This document shows positions 1 to 8,670 of a stretch of DNA of 30,008 nt, one piece after another. Position numbers and translations under genes: made by a program. This DNA is from a virus. Every line of letters begins with the position of its first letter. Position 1 is the first letter of the stretch. Below the pieces are notes generated by a model. It was given only the letters and a program-made list of their open reading frames with translations. It was not told the DNA's origin and did not search any database. Where the stretch lies: positions 1-30,008 of IMG/VR virus record IMGVR_UViG_3300035698_033375; one strand, 5' to 3'.

Positions 1-4
1 AATA

Positions 5-838
5 ATGAATTTAAATAATCAATACATACAAAAGAAAATAAAATTAAAGCCGAAAAAAAAACTAGCTTTTGATTTTAATAGCTCACGACCAACAGCGTCC
101 AATAGATATGAGGACCTATATATTCCCATTTTATTAACTAGAACATTTGAGATTATAGATTATGTAGATATAAAGAAGGATGAAAAAACTTTAAAAATAG
201 AAAGACAAGAAATTAATCCTTTCTTCATTGAAATGGGAATATTCGAAGGCATATCAAGAATAAAAACAAATTCTGGAGATGATTTAACAATTAAAATGAT
301 AGAATATATTGAAAAAAACATAGAAAACGTTCAGGTTTTAGAAGAATATAAGCTTGGATATATGGAATCATTATTATTGCCTACAACTAGTAGATATTAT
401 GGAAAAATAGGACTTATGATTGATGATGAAGACAGAAAAGAAACTCGACCTGGAACATCTAAGGTTATTTTAGAAGGGGGTTCTCCGTATGACGGTATTT
501 ATACTATAGAATTTGATTATATTGATGCTAATGAAAAGATAGGAGGATTTTTTTGTACCCCCGCAATCCCTTTAAGTGTTGATAGCTACCAAGAAGGCAA
601 TTGGATGAGGTATCGCCCTAACGAAACAGATAATATCACAATCAAATTAGTTGATATAAAATTTCAAAACGAAGCAGAAATTAGACAGTGGTTTTCTGAA
701 GTAGGATATAATGAATTGTTAGAGCAAACAGATGTTGATTCTCAAGAAGAGTTGGTTTATTATATTGATAAAATCGAAACTGTCTGGAGTAATTTAATCT
801 CTAAAGCAGCATATTATAACATTGACGTAAATAGATAA
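5..838 (+). CDS. Unknown phage protein, probably structural (277 aa)
   Basis: I do not recognise this protein. It is soluble-looking and acidic to neutral, with a basic N-terminus rich in lysine (residues 9-19) and no membrane segment or signal peptide. The central part contains short beta-rich stretches and glycines; the last 60 residues look helical. Its stop codon overlaps the ATG of the next gene by one base (TAATG), so the two are translationally coupled and likely act in the same structure. Neighbours further on are tail and baseplate genes, so a virion or baseplate role is the best guess. The ATG lies four bases from the window edge and no in-frame stop is visible before it, so the true start could lie further upstream. 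The reading frame is secure; the function is not. Confidence 0.8.
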   Translation: MNLNNQYIQKKIKLKPKKKLAFDFNSSRPTASNRYEDLYIPILLTRTFEIIDYVDIKKDEKTLKIERQEINPFFIEMGIFEGISRIKTNSGDDLTIKMIEYIEKNIENVQVLEEYKLGYMESLLLPTTSRYYGKIGLMIDDEDRKETRPGTSKVILEGGSPYDGIYTIEFDYIDANEKIGGFFCTPAIPLSVDSYQEGNWMRYRPNETDNITIKLVDIKFQNEAEIRQWFSEVGYNELLEQTDVDSQEELVYYIDKIETVWSNLISKAAYYNIDVNR

Positions 839-2550
839 TGACGTACAATTTTAACATATTGATAAACAGAATGTTTTCGTCTACAACGAAGGATTTTAAA
901 CAAAGTAATTTAAAGTCTTACAATAACTATTTGCTCAATGAAGAGGGGGAGTACAATAAAATAGTTGATGAATATAATGTAAGAGGATTTATTGATAATG
1001 CAAGAAATCAAGCTGTTATAAGTGGTTTTATGGCTTATTTAACAGGCAATACGTTGATGAATGAACTAATGCAAACATCAAACGGAACCGAATTTAAAGC
1101 TTCCCCAGCGTTTAAGGAAATATATTATAATGATAAAAAACTTGCCGAAGTTTTTAATGATTATTATAATAATACAGTCCTTAGGGGCAGTCTTTTTAAT
1201 GAGAAATATCTTTCAAATCAAATCTCCAATTTAAATGAGACTGAATTTGAATATAAGTTATTTTCAAAAAGAAATAATAATTTTTTATGGAACACAGGCA
1301 CTACTACAATGTTGCCTAAGTATTTACAATATATCCCTTTAGATTTTAATACAGAACAAAGAAACAGAGAATTTGAAAATGTTATAATTAAAATGCCCAC
1401 AGATGAAAATTATTTTATTAATATTTTATTACAAAGAAAGACTGCTCAAATCTCAAGGGACAATTTTGAATTATGTGATAAAAAAATAATAAAAAGCCTT
1501 TCTTTAGGCAATACGGTTTTTTTTAATCTTGATTCAACAAATATCGAAGATGGATTTTTAAATAGTTTAATTGAACGTAACTCAACAGTTCGACCAAGAA
1601 CTATACCTATCGAAGTAAATAATTCGAATTTAGATATAACACCAACGATTTCTATAAAGGAAAAACAAAAACAATTGATTGATAAAATTAGCGTAGTTTC
1701 AGATGAACTCAATTTAAAGAAAAAGGAAATTGTCAATGATGGAGATGATGTTTTTACAGATGACCAAATCTACAGTGTAGTAAGAAGTTTTTATGAAACT
1801 AAGGGATATAAGAAAATCAATAAGATTGAAAAACAAGAATTGGAAAAAGACATTAGTTTAAGACAACAAAACGTGTATATAAATTCTGATGGCTTTGAAG
1901 ATGTGAATTATGTTTCAATACCATTTGCACATGAGTTTGTTTTAAGAAACAACATTCTTTTTGAAGACGATATCGTAAACGATACTATAAGGGCAGTTAA
2001 TTTTGACACTAACATTAGAATAATCAATGAGGCAGTTTTAAATGGCACAGAGCATCTGTTATCAGCTCAAACTTTAACAAATGCAATAGATACGCAGCCA
2101 GAGGTAATTGTTAGTAATGAGCAGCCACAATTGATTCAGTGTTTTGTAGATTTAAATTTAAAAACAAATGAAAACGAGTTCTTTTCAAATATAGAAGTTT
2201 TAATTGGATTGGAAAGTAGTAGGCTTTCTTATAATGAAGAAGAAAATTTCCAGGTAAAAGTTTTATTATCTGAACCAGCATTTGGAAATGAGTCATTTAA
2301 AGTTTCGTGGGAGTTTCAAGATTATTTATTACAATCTTCTGATTTTGAATATGGTGTTGAGGATAAATTTTATTATCCACAAGAGGGACAGGAATTTATT
2401 TTGTTAGATATTGCAAAAGTACTATTAGATACGCTTAATCTTAGGGATAGAAGGTGCGAGATAAAATTAAGTAATTTATTTAATTTACAATATAGAACAG
2501 AATCTAGCTCTAGGTCTGAAATAACAATTATTGACACTACCGATGGGTAG
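838..2550 (+). CDS. Unknown large structural protein, possible C-terminal beta-sandwich (570 aa)
   Basis: This is a long, hydrophilic protein rich in asparagine, glutamate and phenylalanine, without membrane segments. Residues about 270-350 look helical and lysine/glutamate-rich. Residues about 440-565 look like a beta-sandwich; the stretch around VLIGLESSRLSYNEEENF followed by a line ending in LLDIAKVLL loosely recalls a Calx-beta or Ig-like repeat, but I cannot confirm the family by eye. The ATG overlaps the previous stop codon by one base, so both genes are in one unit. A new late-type promoter follows it at 2605. Context with baseplate and fibre genes suggests a virion component, possibly a baseplate or tail-attached protein. 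Function is inference only. Confidence 0.8.
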   Translation: MTYNFNILINRMFSSTTKDFKQSNLKSYNNYLLNEEGEYNKIVDEYNVRGFIDNARNQAVISGFMAYLTGNTLMNELMQTSNGTEFKASPAFKEIYYNDKKLAEVFNDYYNNTVLRGSLFNEKYLSNQISNLNETEFEYKLFSKRNNNFLWNTGTTTMLPKYLQYIPLDFNTEQRNREFENVIIKMPTDENYFINILLQRKTAQISRDNFELCDKKIIKSLSLGNTVFFNLDSTNIEDGFLNSLIERNSTVRPRTIPIEVNNSNLDITPTISIKEKQKQLIDKISVVSDELNLKKKEIVNDGDDVFTDDQIYSVVRSFYETKGYKKINKIEKQELEKDISLRQQNVYINSDGFEDVNYVSIPFAHEFVLRNNILFEDDIVNDTIRAVNFDTNIRIINEAVLNGTEHLLSAQTLTNAIDTQPEVIVSNEQPQLIQCFVDLNLKTNENEFFSNIEVLIGLESSRLSYNEEENFQVKVLLSEPAFGNESFKVSWEFQDYLLQSSDFEYGVEDKFYYPQEGQEFILLDIAKVLLDTLNLRDRRCEIKLSNLFNLQYRTESSSRSEITIIDTTDG

Positions 2551-2604
2551 TTTTAAAATAAAACTCCGAATAGTTTGAGAATTTTTAAAAATTTTATTAT
2601 TATA

Positions 2605-2612
2605 TATTTATA
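2605..2612 (+). promoter_or_regulatory. Late-type promoter box TATTTATA
   Basis: TATTTATA is followed directly by a run of eight A residues and then GTT before the ATG at 2624, leaving 11 bases between box and start. The same arrangement recurs before other structural and lysis genes in this window, which is the main evidence that it is a promoter. Assignment as late is inferred from the genes it precedes. Confidence 0.6.
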
Positions 2613-2623
2613 AAAAAAAAGTT

Positions 2624-3505
2624 ATGGCAGTAGGAATATATGGAACAAAAAGGCTAGCAGATGTAGATTTTAACGATATAGACATTTTATATGCCTATTC
2701 TCAGAGCAGAGAACAAGTCACCGACAATCAACTTTCACCGTTATTCTCAAATGTAACAAGCTCAGAATTTATGAAAATGTTTGGAGCTGATGGTGCTTTT
2801 AAATTAAGATTGCCAGCATCTATTTTTAATCAATTGGGCTTTTATGTTGTTTTAGTAAAGCCAAAATCATATGAAGTAGAAATAGTTGATTGTTCTTATG
2901 TTGTTAGAGAAACAGATGAAGACATACAAGTTTCAAAAAAAGGAATTGTTATTCCAAAGTTGCAATTTCAAGGAACTGGTAGCTTAATAGGTTATCAATT
3001 AGAATATTTTGATGACAATAACATAAAGGTTAAAAATTTTCATAGAATTATTACAGGAAGTGACTTGGTAAGTTCGGCTCCAAATAGTAATCAGTCCAAC
3101 CCGTCTTCTTCTCAATCATATGTTTTAGATGATAATGGTGCATTTTTATTTTTAACATTAACTCCAGATGAAATTAGCTTAATTTCTGATGTCAAACAAG
3201 CAGATTTAGGCAAGGCTGGTCAACAAATTATAATTTCTAATACTTTTTTTGACCCAATTATGTTAGAAATTGAAATGGTTGACCAAACTATTAAAACTTT
3301 AAGTTATGGTATTTTTGGGAATTCAACAAGAGACCTTGAAACGGGTATATATAGTATTTTTGATGAAAATGGAAGCTTATACAAACAATATAATCTATTA
3401 ACTAGAAAGAAACTTTTTTCTCGTGGAGAGGTTGATATCAAAGAAGAGCGTAGTACAATTAACTTTAATCAAGATTTTGACCAATTTTCTCAGCAAAATA
3501 CGTAA
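2624..3505 (+). CDS. Unknown phage structural protein (293 aa)
   Basis: This protein starts right after a late-type promoter box and A-tract, so the ATG at 2624 is well supported. It has no membrane segment or signal peptide. The N-terminal half (1-130) looks like a compact beta-rich domain beginning MAVGIYGTKRLADVDFND. A serine/asparagine-rich linker around residues 152-167 separates it from a second domain (about 168-270), and the tail is polar and glutamine-rich. Two-domain proteins with such linkers are common among phage tail accessory proteins, but I recognise no family. It ends three bases before the stop of the converging minus-strand fibre gene, so no dedicated terminator fits between them. 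Confidence 0.8.
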   Translation: MAVGIYGTKRLADVDFNDIDILYAYSQSREQVTDNQLSPLFSNVTSSEFMKMFGADGAFKLRLPASIFNQLGFYVVLVKPKSYEVEIVDCSYVVRETDEDIQVSKKGIVIPKLQFQGTGSLIGYQLEYFDDNNIKVKNFHRIITGSDLVSSAPNSNQSNPSSSQSYVLDDNGAFLFLTLTPDEISLISDVKQADLGKAGQQIIISNTFFDPIMLEIEMVDQTIKTLSYGIFGNSTRDLETGIYSIFDENGSLYKQYNLLTRKKLFSRGEVDIKEERSTINFNQDFDQFSQQNT

Positions 3506-3508
3506 TTA

Positions 3509-4201
3509 TTATGATGAGTTGTAATTATATCCGATATTCCAATATTTAACACCGTTGATATCTACAAAAGAAACAATATCTTCTGCACCAGCTGTTGAAG
3601 TAACGTTTAAAACTCCTCCGCCTCCGTTTACAATTTTATTTGTTCCTGAGAGAGCGAGTTTATGGCCTCCATCTTGAATTACCATGGATGTTCCAATCAT
3701 CCCATTACTAGAGCCTGCTACCTGTAGGGTAGTGTCCGCTGTTAAATTAAAATACACATTAGCATCACTATTAACATCCCAAAGTATATTTCCAGCAGAA
3801 AAATAAACAATCTCAACAAAAGGAGTTACCCCTCCACTAGTGCCCCCAGATATCGAAGCTATAATATCACCCAAATCAGTACTTCCTGAGTAAATTGTTG
3901 ACGCTGAAAGTACGTTAAAACTTGAGTTTCCGCTTGATATGAAATTTTCCACTGAAGGAGAGTCAGCTAAATTAACAATTGGCGAATTTGCGGTGCCACC
4001 AGTTATTATATTTGCCCCTGACTGGACTCTTGTTATATCGTTTCCATCTGCCTCTGTTAAAAATATATTATACAAATCAGTACTTCCTGAGTAAATTGTT
4101 GACGCTGAAAAGACATTAAATTCAGCTGTGCCACTAAAAGCATTGTTTATAGCAATTCTTCCCTGGTCGTATGTGTATGCGGTTAATATTAGTTCACTCA
4201 T
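3509..4201 (-). CDS. Fibre-like tail protein with duplicated STIYSGSTDL segment (230 aa)
   Basis: This is probably a small tail-fibre or virion appendage protein. The segment FNV(F/L)SASTIYSGSTDL occurs twice, at residues 28-43 and 95-110, separated by a glycine- and asparagine-rich stretch. The C-terminal 100 residues (about 130-230) follow a pattern I know from many phage adhesin ends: a WDVNSDANVYFNLTADTTL start, a middle with QDGG, a GGGG turn near 193-196, and an aromatic finish (KYWNIGYNY). Low complexity and high serine, glycine and threonine content fit a trimeric beta-structured fibre. It is read on the minus strand from its own late-type promoter box at 4219-4226 and does not share an mRNA leader with the following minus-strand gene. 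No membrane segment is present. Confidence 0.85.
   Translation of the reverse strand: MSELILTAYTYDQGRIAINNAFSGTAEFNVFSASTIYSGSTDLYNIFLTEADGNDITRVQSGANIITGGTANSPIVNLADSPSVENFISSGNSSFNVLSASTIYSGSTDLGDIIASISGGTSGGVTPFVEIVYFSAGNILWDVNSDANVYFNLTADTTLQVAGSSNGMIGTSMVIQDGGHKLALSGTNKIVNGGGGVLNVTSTAGAEDIVSFVDINGVKYWNIGYNYNSS
3872..3909. repeat. 38-bp perfect direct repeat, copy 1
   Basis: This 38-base stretch is identical to 4073-4110, offset by 201 bases (67 codons), and encodes part of the duplicated STIYSGSTDL segment of the fibre-like protein. Perfect DNA identity over wobble positions suggests a recent duplication or ongoing recombination between the copies. Confidence 0.95.
4073..4110. repeat. 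38-bp perfect direct repeat, copy 2
   Basis: This is identical to 3872-3909. Recombination between the copies would delete exactly 67 codons in frame, leaving a shorter fibre protein. Confidence 0.95.
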
Positions 4202-4218
4202 TGTATTTTATTTTTTTT

Positions 4219-4226
4219 TATAAATA
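4219..4226 (-). promoter_or_regulatory. Late-type promoter box (TATTTATA on the minus strand)
   Basis: Read on the minus strand this is TATTTATA followed by ten A residues and an A-rich leader; 17 bases separate the box from the ATG at 4201. It matches the boxes at 2605, 8649, 24224, 25430 and 29223. Confidence 0.6.
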
Positions 4227-4238
4227 GTTAAAACATTT

Positions 4239-5873
4239 TTAAATGAAATAATTTTCATTAGCTAATTTATTCCAAGTGTCAATATTGTTACCCCAAACTA
4301 GCTTTATTTTAAAGGATAAACTTGTATTTCCTGTAATAGAGACATCTCTTGAATCTTGTTTGTAGCCTCTGTAGTTTGTTACGAGAGTATATTCACCTTC
4401 ATCAATTTCATTAAATTCATAATATCCAGTTTCTGTTGTGGTTTGAGAAATGTATACGTCACTCGGATAGTATAAATAAACGGTTGCACCAGTAACTATA
4501 CTCCCGCTTACAATTCCACTTAGAGTGTAGGTGGGCTCTTCAGTATCATCTATGTATGTAGGGGTTTCATATATTGGAACAGTTTCAACATATGGACTAT
4601 CCGATTCCACTTGAACAAATGTGGATAATAAATCAGAACCTGTAGTTGCACTTAAAATATCTGAGAAGGTAACTACGCTTTGGTCAACACCAAATAAATT
4701 ATTAATTGTTTTAATGTTTCCTATTCTATACCAAAAATTTTTGTTTGGTTTTAAAGGTGCGGATAGCTTTCTAAATACATCTTTTACTTCATAATCTATT
4801 CCCCAATCTCCACTTTCCAACCCTAGCATTTCCCTTGTATCTAAGGCAGAATCCTCTTTACTTAATGGATATGAGTATACCGTTCCTGAAAAGCTCATAC
4901 TATCCCCTGAACTATAAACAACTTGTAATAAATACTTATTGCCATCATCTACATCAGAAAAACGAAAAGTAGGCGTAAACGTATCTAGTTGACCACTCAC
5001 TAAAGGCTCTTGTAGTTTTGGTTTATTTGGAATTAAAAAATAAGAAAAGAAATTTCCTGCCACGCTTAAGCCAGAAAATGTCCCCGCTGTAATTGTATAG
5101 TTTACTATCGAAGTTTCTTCAACAAATGTTTTTTGAAAATCGTACTCATATAAACCGCTTTCATCACTATATTTGTAAAAATCAACATAATCTTCACCTT
5201 GAGTTCTTTCAAACATAAAGATTGTTGTAATAAAATATTGAGACCTATCTTCAAATAGTTGAAATTTATATGACCCTAAATTTTTATAACATTCATCTAA
5301 GGCTAAATCATAAATATTACTTGTTATTCCCGTAGTAGATGCTGTTATTGTTAAAATTGGTGTTTCTAATAGCGTTTCTACATTTGAATATGCATTATCA
5401 TAAAAATCATTTATATTGACATTGTTTTCTGTTAAGGTGGCCGTAGTTTTATCAAATTTATTTTTTTGATTATTTTCAGTAATTTCCTTTATAGAAAGGT
5501 TTTCTTTAGAAGCATCATTCAATTGAAGGTTCGAGGAGCTCTTTTGAAATGTCTTAAAGTCAATTTTATAGATATTATGAACAATTGTAGTTCCAGTGCC
5601 AAAACTGTCTGTATTGGCGCTAAAATTGAATCTGATGGAAGGTCTATATGTATTAGTGAATATAGAATTTATATCTTGTCCATAATAATTTAGCGTACCA
5701 CCTATTGTTGTATACATTGGGGTATCATATGCAAAGAGGCTAGTTTCCCCTACTTCTTTTTCAATCCACCTATTTGAATAAAATATTTGTGCATTTGACA
5801 AATCGCCTCCTGAAATCCTATTGTATTCATTTTGGACAAATATTTGTTTTATATCGCTATATTCTAAAATCAT
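4239..5873 (-). CDS. Tail/baseplate protein with carboxypeptidase-regulatory-like domain (544 aa)
   Basis: This large virion protein is best explained as a decorated tail or baseplate component. Residues about 445-528 form a recognisable carboxypeptidase-regulatory-like (transthyretin-type) beta-sandwich: it opens TYTLSGIVSGSIVTGATVYL, continues with the typical TTTETGYYEFNEIDEGEYTL hallmark, and ends in a SLSFKIKL strand. Residues about 285-400 look like a fibronectin-type fold (PTFRFSDVDDGNKYLLQV). The N-terminal half is polar and unrecognised. Such Ig-like modules in phage virions are usually surface-exposed and thought to bind carbohydrate or stabilise. The gene starts 10 bases after the 883-residue baseplate gene and shares its transcript. 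No signal peptide or membrane segment is present. Confidence 0.85.
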   Translation of the reverse strand: MILEYSDIKQIFVQNEYNRISGGDLSNAQIFYSNRWIEKEVGETSLFAYDTPMYTTIGGTLNYYGQDINSIFTNTYRPSIRFNFSANTDSFGTGTTIVHNIYKIDFKTFQKSSSNLQLNDASKENLSIKEITENNQKNKFDKTTATLTENNVNINDFYDNAYSNVETLLETPILTITASTTGITSNIYDLALDECYKNLGSYKFQLFEDRSQYFITTIFMFERTQGEDYVDFYKYSDESGLYEYDFQKTFVEETSIVNYTITAGTFSGLSVAGNFFSYFLIPNKPKLQEPLVSGQLDTFTPTFRFSDVDDGNKYLLQVVYSSGDSMSFSGTVYSYPLSKEDSALDTREMLGLESGDWGIDYEVKDVFRKLSAPLKPNKNFWYRIGNIKTINNLFGVDQSVVTFSDILSATTGSDLLSTFVQVESDSPYVETVPIYETPTYIDDTEEPTYTLSGIVSGSIVTGATVYLYYPSDVYISQTTTETGYYEFNEIDEGEYTLVTNYRGYKQDSRDVSITGNTSLSFKIKLVWGNNIDTWNKLANENYFI

Positions 5874-5883
5874 TTTTTTAATT

Positions 5884-8535
5884 TTATGTTAAATCTATTA
5901 AATTATGTAAATAATCTGCAGTTTCTCCATCTACATTACTATTAACATCCCATCCTGCAATTCTTGCACTTATGCTTGAGCCTATAATCATTTCAATATT
6001 AAAAACTGAATTGTTTACTACATGTTGACTAGGTATGATTGTGCTAACAACAATGCAATTTAATGTGCCCTCTACTCCTGTAGAAACATTTAAAGAAAAA
6101 TGCTTTGGATTTATAGACGGGTCAATATCGTCTTGTAAATGAGTTTGAAACGTTGAGCCTTTATCTATACCTTCTTTGTAAACAAATTTTTGTCTATGGA
6201 ATTCTGGGTTTTTATATGTAATAGACCCTTCTCCTTTAAATATTGTAGTTGCGGGAATTAGTTGTTGTATATAATCCCCCAAATGAGTTTCTAATAAAGT
6301 TAAAAAAGATTCTAGTTTTCCCATTGTTAAATGATTTCCTTCTGGGTTAACAGAAAAATAATAATTTAAATAAATATTTTTCAATTCAGGATAATGCCAT
6401 GTATTATGTCCTTGCGCATTTGTTTTTCTTGTAGTGGGGTCTATTGAATTTGTGAAAATATAATCTATATATTGACTTAAAGTCATGTCTTCTATATTGC
6501 TTGGGCTCGCCACGGAACAATCAAAGTTTAAATATTCATAAGGGACAGTCAAAGCGCTAAAAGAAGGTCCCGTGCTTCCCCAACTCCAACAACTACCTGT
6601 TTGTTGGTAAAACTCAAAGACATCACACTCTATAGCTTTCGCTGGAGTAAAATATAAATCTACTTCTTTAGAGTTCATTATTGTTTTAGTTCCTATTCTT
6701 ACATCTGTATTTCCAGTTTGAACTTTCACGTTGTCAATCCTAATAGTAGGATTAAATTCTGGTCTCCATTGATTGATGTAGTCTTGGCCATCGCCTCGAC
6801 CCGCTCCTCCTTGTTGGAAAATATATGTTGAATTCTTGTAATTTACAAAGCCATTTGCATCTACTTTATTGCTATTTATTTCAGGAATTTCAATGTTTAT
6901 TGGAATTATAATGTCCGAACTTACTATACCAGATAACATTGTTTCGTTTATTGTAAATGCACCAGGTACAATTGGTTGTACGCTTGGTGTAAAATAAGAG
7001 GGTTGAATTGGGAAAGTCCCAATGGCTGGAGAAACTAAATTTAATTGTGACTCATCCAATGGAGTAAATGTAGGTGTTGTAAAATTAACCAGCGTATTTG
7101 TTGTGCTTAACAAAAATGCCTGTGCTGATGCTACGGCACGAATAGGTGGTGTTATAACAATTCTTTCTACATCATAAACAAATTCATTAAAATTAACTAA
7201 ACAATCAGGAGCACCTAACAATTTAAAAACAAAAGACAAAGCATCTCTTGTTCCTTTTTTCTTGTACAACCAAACTATGTTAACCATAATTCTCTTCCAA
7301 ATCTCTAAGTTAAAATGTGAATAAGAATTGTCTTCTTCGTCTAAATCTGTCGTAAGATATTCAAATAAATCTAATTCACTAAATGAGTCTGAAAGTTGCC
7401 ATCCTAAAAGATTGCTTAATTTAATTAAAAATTTGCCAGGCACACTTTCTTCATCATTGTAATTAATTGAGTGTGCATAAGCAATCCCATCTATAAATTT
7501 CTTCAACCTATCAAATTCTCTAGCATAAGATTGTACTAATGTCCTATAAATCATACTATCAGAATCATACTCTAAATAATTTTCAGGAATTATTGTCTTT
7601 ATGAATATGTTAGTCTTCTCTTCATCAATTTTTTCAGAGGCAGCCAATAATTCTTCTTTAAAAGTCTCATAATCATCTCCATAAGAATCAGGTGCAAACC
7701 CATCAATTGTTCTAGGCCAGTAGAATGTTTCTAAATAAGACCTGTCTGAGGCATATTCAATATCAGGAATATACAATTCTCCTGTATTTAATAACTGGTA
7801 TTCAAGTGAAGTAATTGAATTATAATAATTATTAAATGTTTCCTTGATGGGTTTTATATAAATAGCTTCTGTGCTTGTTGATATATCATCTCCAAATATA
7901 GACCCAAATACAGTGAATGTTAATTGTTCCCCCGAAAAAGAATACTCTTTAATACTGTACGTATTTGTTTCTCCTGATACTTGAATGTCATAATTACTAT
8001 ATTCATAAATTAGGCTGATTTTATCAAGCGTGTTTCCTGAATTTATTATAATATTCCCTTGGTTTGTTAGAGCGGAAAGATGTAGTGAAAACGTTGAGTA
8101 TGTTACCCCTGAAATCATATTTATTTCTTCACTATAATTGAAAACATTAACAGCGCCTTCGCTCCATGCTAAAACAGCATAAGGAAAATTTTCAATAATA
8201 TTATTAATTGCAGTTGCAGCCTCGGTATAAAAAGAAGAAAAATAAACGTGGCTTTCTGGGTCTGTTGGGGGAAGATTTAGTTCATTTTCATTGACGCTAA
8301 TGCTAAGTCCAGAGTCGTCAAAATTAACTGCTTTTAATGTTTCTAGTGTAGAAAATCCACCAAAACTTGCAGAATTGGTTGTGCTTGACATGACATCTTG
8401 ATAAAGATTACGCTCAATTTTAAAATCTCCAAAAGAAAAAAGAGCACTTTTATTACTTGCAATAAGTCTCTTATTTTCTCCTGGTCTATAATTTAACGAT
8501 AGAGTGTTTGCACTATTTGATTCAGCGAAAGCCAT
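5884..8535 (-). CDS. Baseplate protein with P2 gpI-like region (883 aa)
   Basis: This is a probable baseplate wedge protein. Residues about 325-445 carry the pattern I associate with tail protein I of phage P2 and relatives: a helical start (SMIYRTLVQSYAREFDRLKK, 327-346), then LIKLSNLLGWQL (370-381), then KRIMVNIVWLYKKKGTRDAL followed by LLGAP (414-443), where the K-K-K-G-T-x-x-A-L box is the hallmark. P2 gpI is only about 180 residues, so this protein carries long extra N-terminal (1-320) and C-terminal (460-883) regions that I cannot assign; the C-terminus is rich in polar residues and could reach outward to fibres. It heads the minus-strand unit with the 544-residue gene, from a late-type box at 8550-8557. 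The family call is moderate; the frame is certain. Confidence 0.85.
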   Translation of the reverse strand: MAFAESNSANTLSLNYRPGENKRLIASNKSALFSFGDFKIERNLYQDVMSSTTNSASFGGFSTLETLKAVNFDDSGLSISVNENELNLPPTDPESHVYFSSFYTEAATAINNIIENFPYAVLAWSEGAVNVFNYSEEINMISGVTYSTFSLHLSALTNQGNIIINSGNTLDKISLIYEYSNYDIQVSGETNTYSIKEYSFSGEQLTFTVFGSIFGDDISTSTEAIYIKPIKETFNNYYNSITSLEYQLLNTGELYIPDIEYASDRSYLETFYWPRTIDGFAPDSYGDDYETFKEELLAASEKIDEEKTNIFIKTIIPENYLEYDSDSMIYRTLVQSYAREFDRLKKFIDGIAYAHSINYNDEESVPGKFLIKLSNLLGWQLSDSFSELDLFEYLTTDLDEEDNSYSHFNLEIWKRIMVNIVWLYKKKGTRDALSFVFKLLGAPDCLVNFNEFVYDVERIVITPPIRAVASAQAFLLSTTNTLVNFTTPTFTPLDESQLNLVSPAIGTFPIQPSYFTPSVQPIVPGAFTINETMLSGIVSSDIIIPINIEIPEINSNKVDANGFVNYKNSTYIFQQGGAGRGDGQDYINQWRPEFNPTIRIDNVKVQTGNTDVRIGTKTIMNSKEVDLYFTPAKAIECDVFEFYQQTGSCWSWGSTGPSFSALTVPYEYLNFDCSVASPSNIEDMTLSQYIDYIFTNSIDPTTRKTNAQGHNTWHYPELKNIYLNYYFSVNPEGNHLTMGKLESFLTLLETHLGDYIQQLIPATTIFKGEGSITYKNPEFHRQKFVYKEGIDKGSTFQTHLQDDIDPSINPKHFSLNVSTGVEGTLNCIVVSTIIPSQHVVNNSVFNIEMIIGSSISARIAGWDVNSNVDGETADYLHNLIDLT

Positions 8536-8549
8536 ATTTCTTCTTTTTT

Positions 8550-8557
8550 AATAAATA
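8550..8557 (-). promoter_or_regulatory. Late-type promoter box variant TATTTATT (minus strand)
   Basis: On the minus strand this reads TATTTATT followed by an A-rich leader, with 14 bases between box and ATG. It differs from the common form only in the last base. Confidence 0.5.
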
Positions 8558-8648
8558 TAAGTAAAAAAGAATTCAAAAATAAACTATTTTCTTTTTTTTC
8601 CGTTTTACTATTTATTTTAATTTTTTTTTTAAATATTTTTTCCTAGTA

Positions 8649-8656
8649 TATTTATA
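8649..8656 (+). promoter_or_regulatory. Late-type promoter box TATTTATA
   Basis: TATTTATA is followed by A-rich sequence and the ATG at 8671, a gap of 14 bases. It opens the plus-strand appendage gene group. Confidence 0.6.
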
Positions 8657-8670
8657 ATAAAAAAATTACA

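Larger units (their letters stand above)
8536..8670. promoter_or_regulatory. Divergent intergenic region with late-type promoters at both ends
   Basis: This 135-base AT-only-like gap separates the minus-strand baseplate unit from the plus-strand appendage genes. On the minus side a box TATTTATT (8550-8557) precedes the 883-residue gene by 14 bases. On the plus side TATTTATA (8649-8656) precedes the 683-residue gene by 14 bases. A further plus-oriented TATTTATT occurs at 8609-8616, too far from a start to be assigned. No open reading frame or stable GC-containing hairpin is visible. Confidence 0.55.

Noticed and set aside
3766-5951. Shared 15-base string ACTATTAACATCCCA (WDVNS) in the fibre-like gene and the end of the 883-residue gene
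   Set aside because: It is short and the surrounding residues differ; it may be a reused peptide but chance is likely at this length and composition.
8609-8616. Extra TATTTATT in the divergent gap at 8536-8670
   Set aside because: It lies 54 bases from the nearest start, beyond the spacing of the other boxes, and such strings arise easily in A/T-only DNA.
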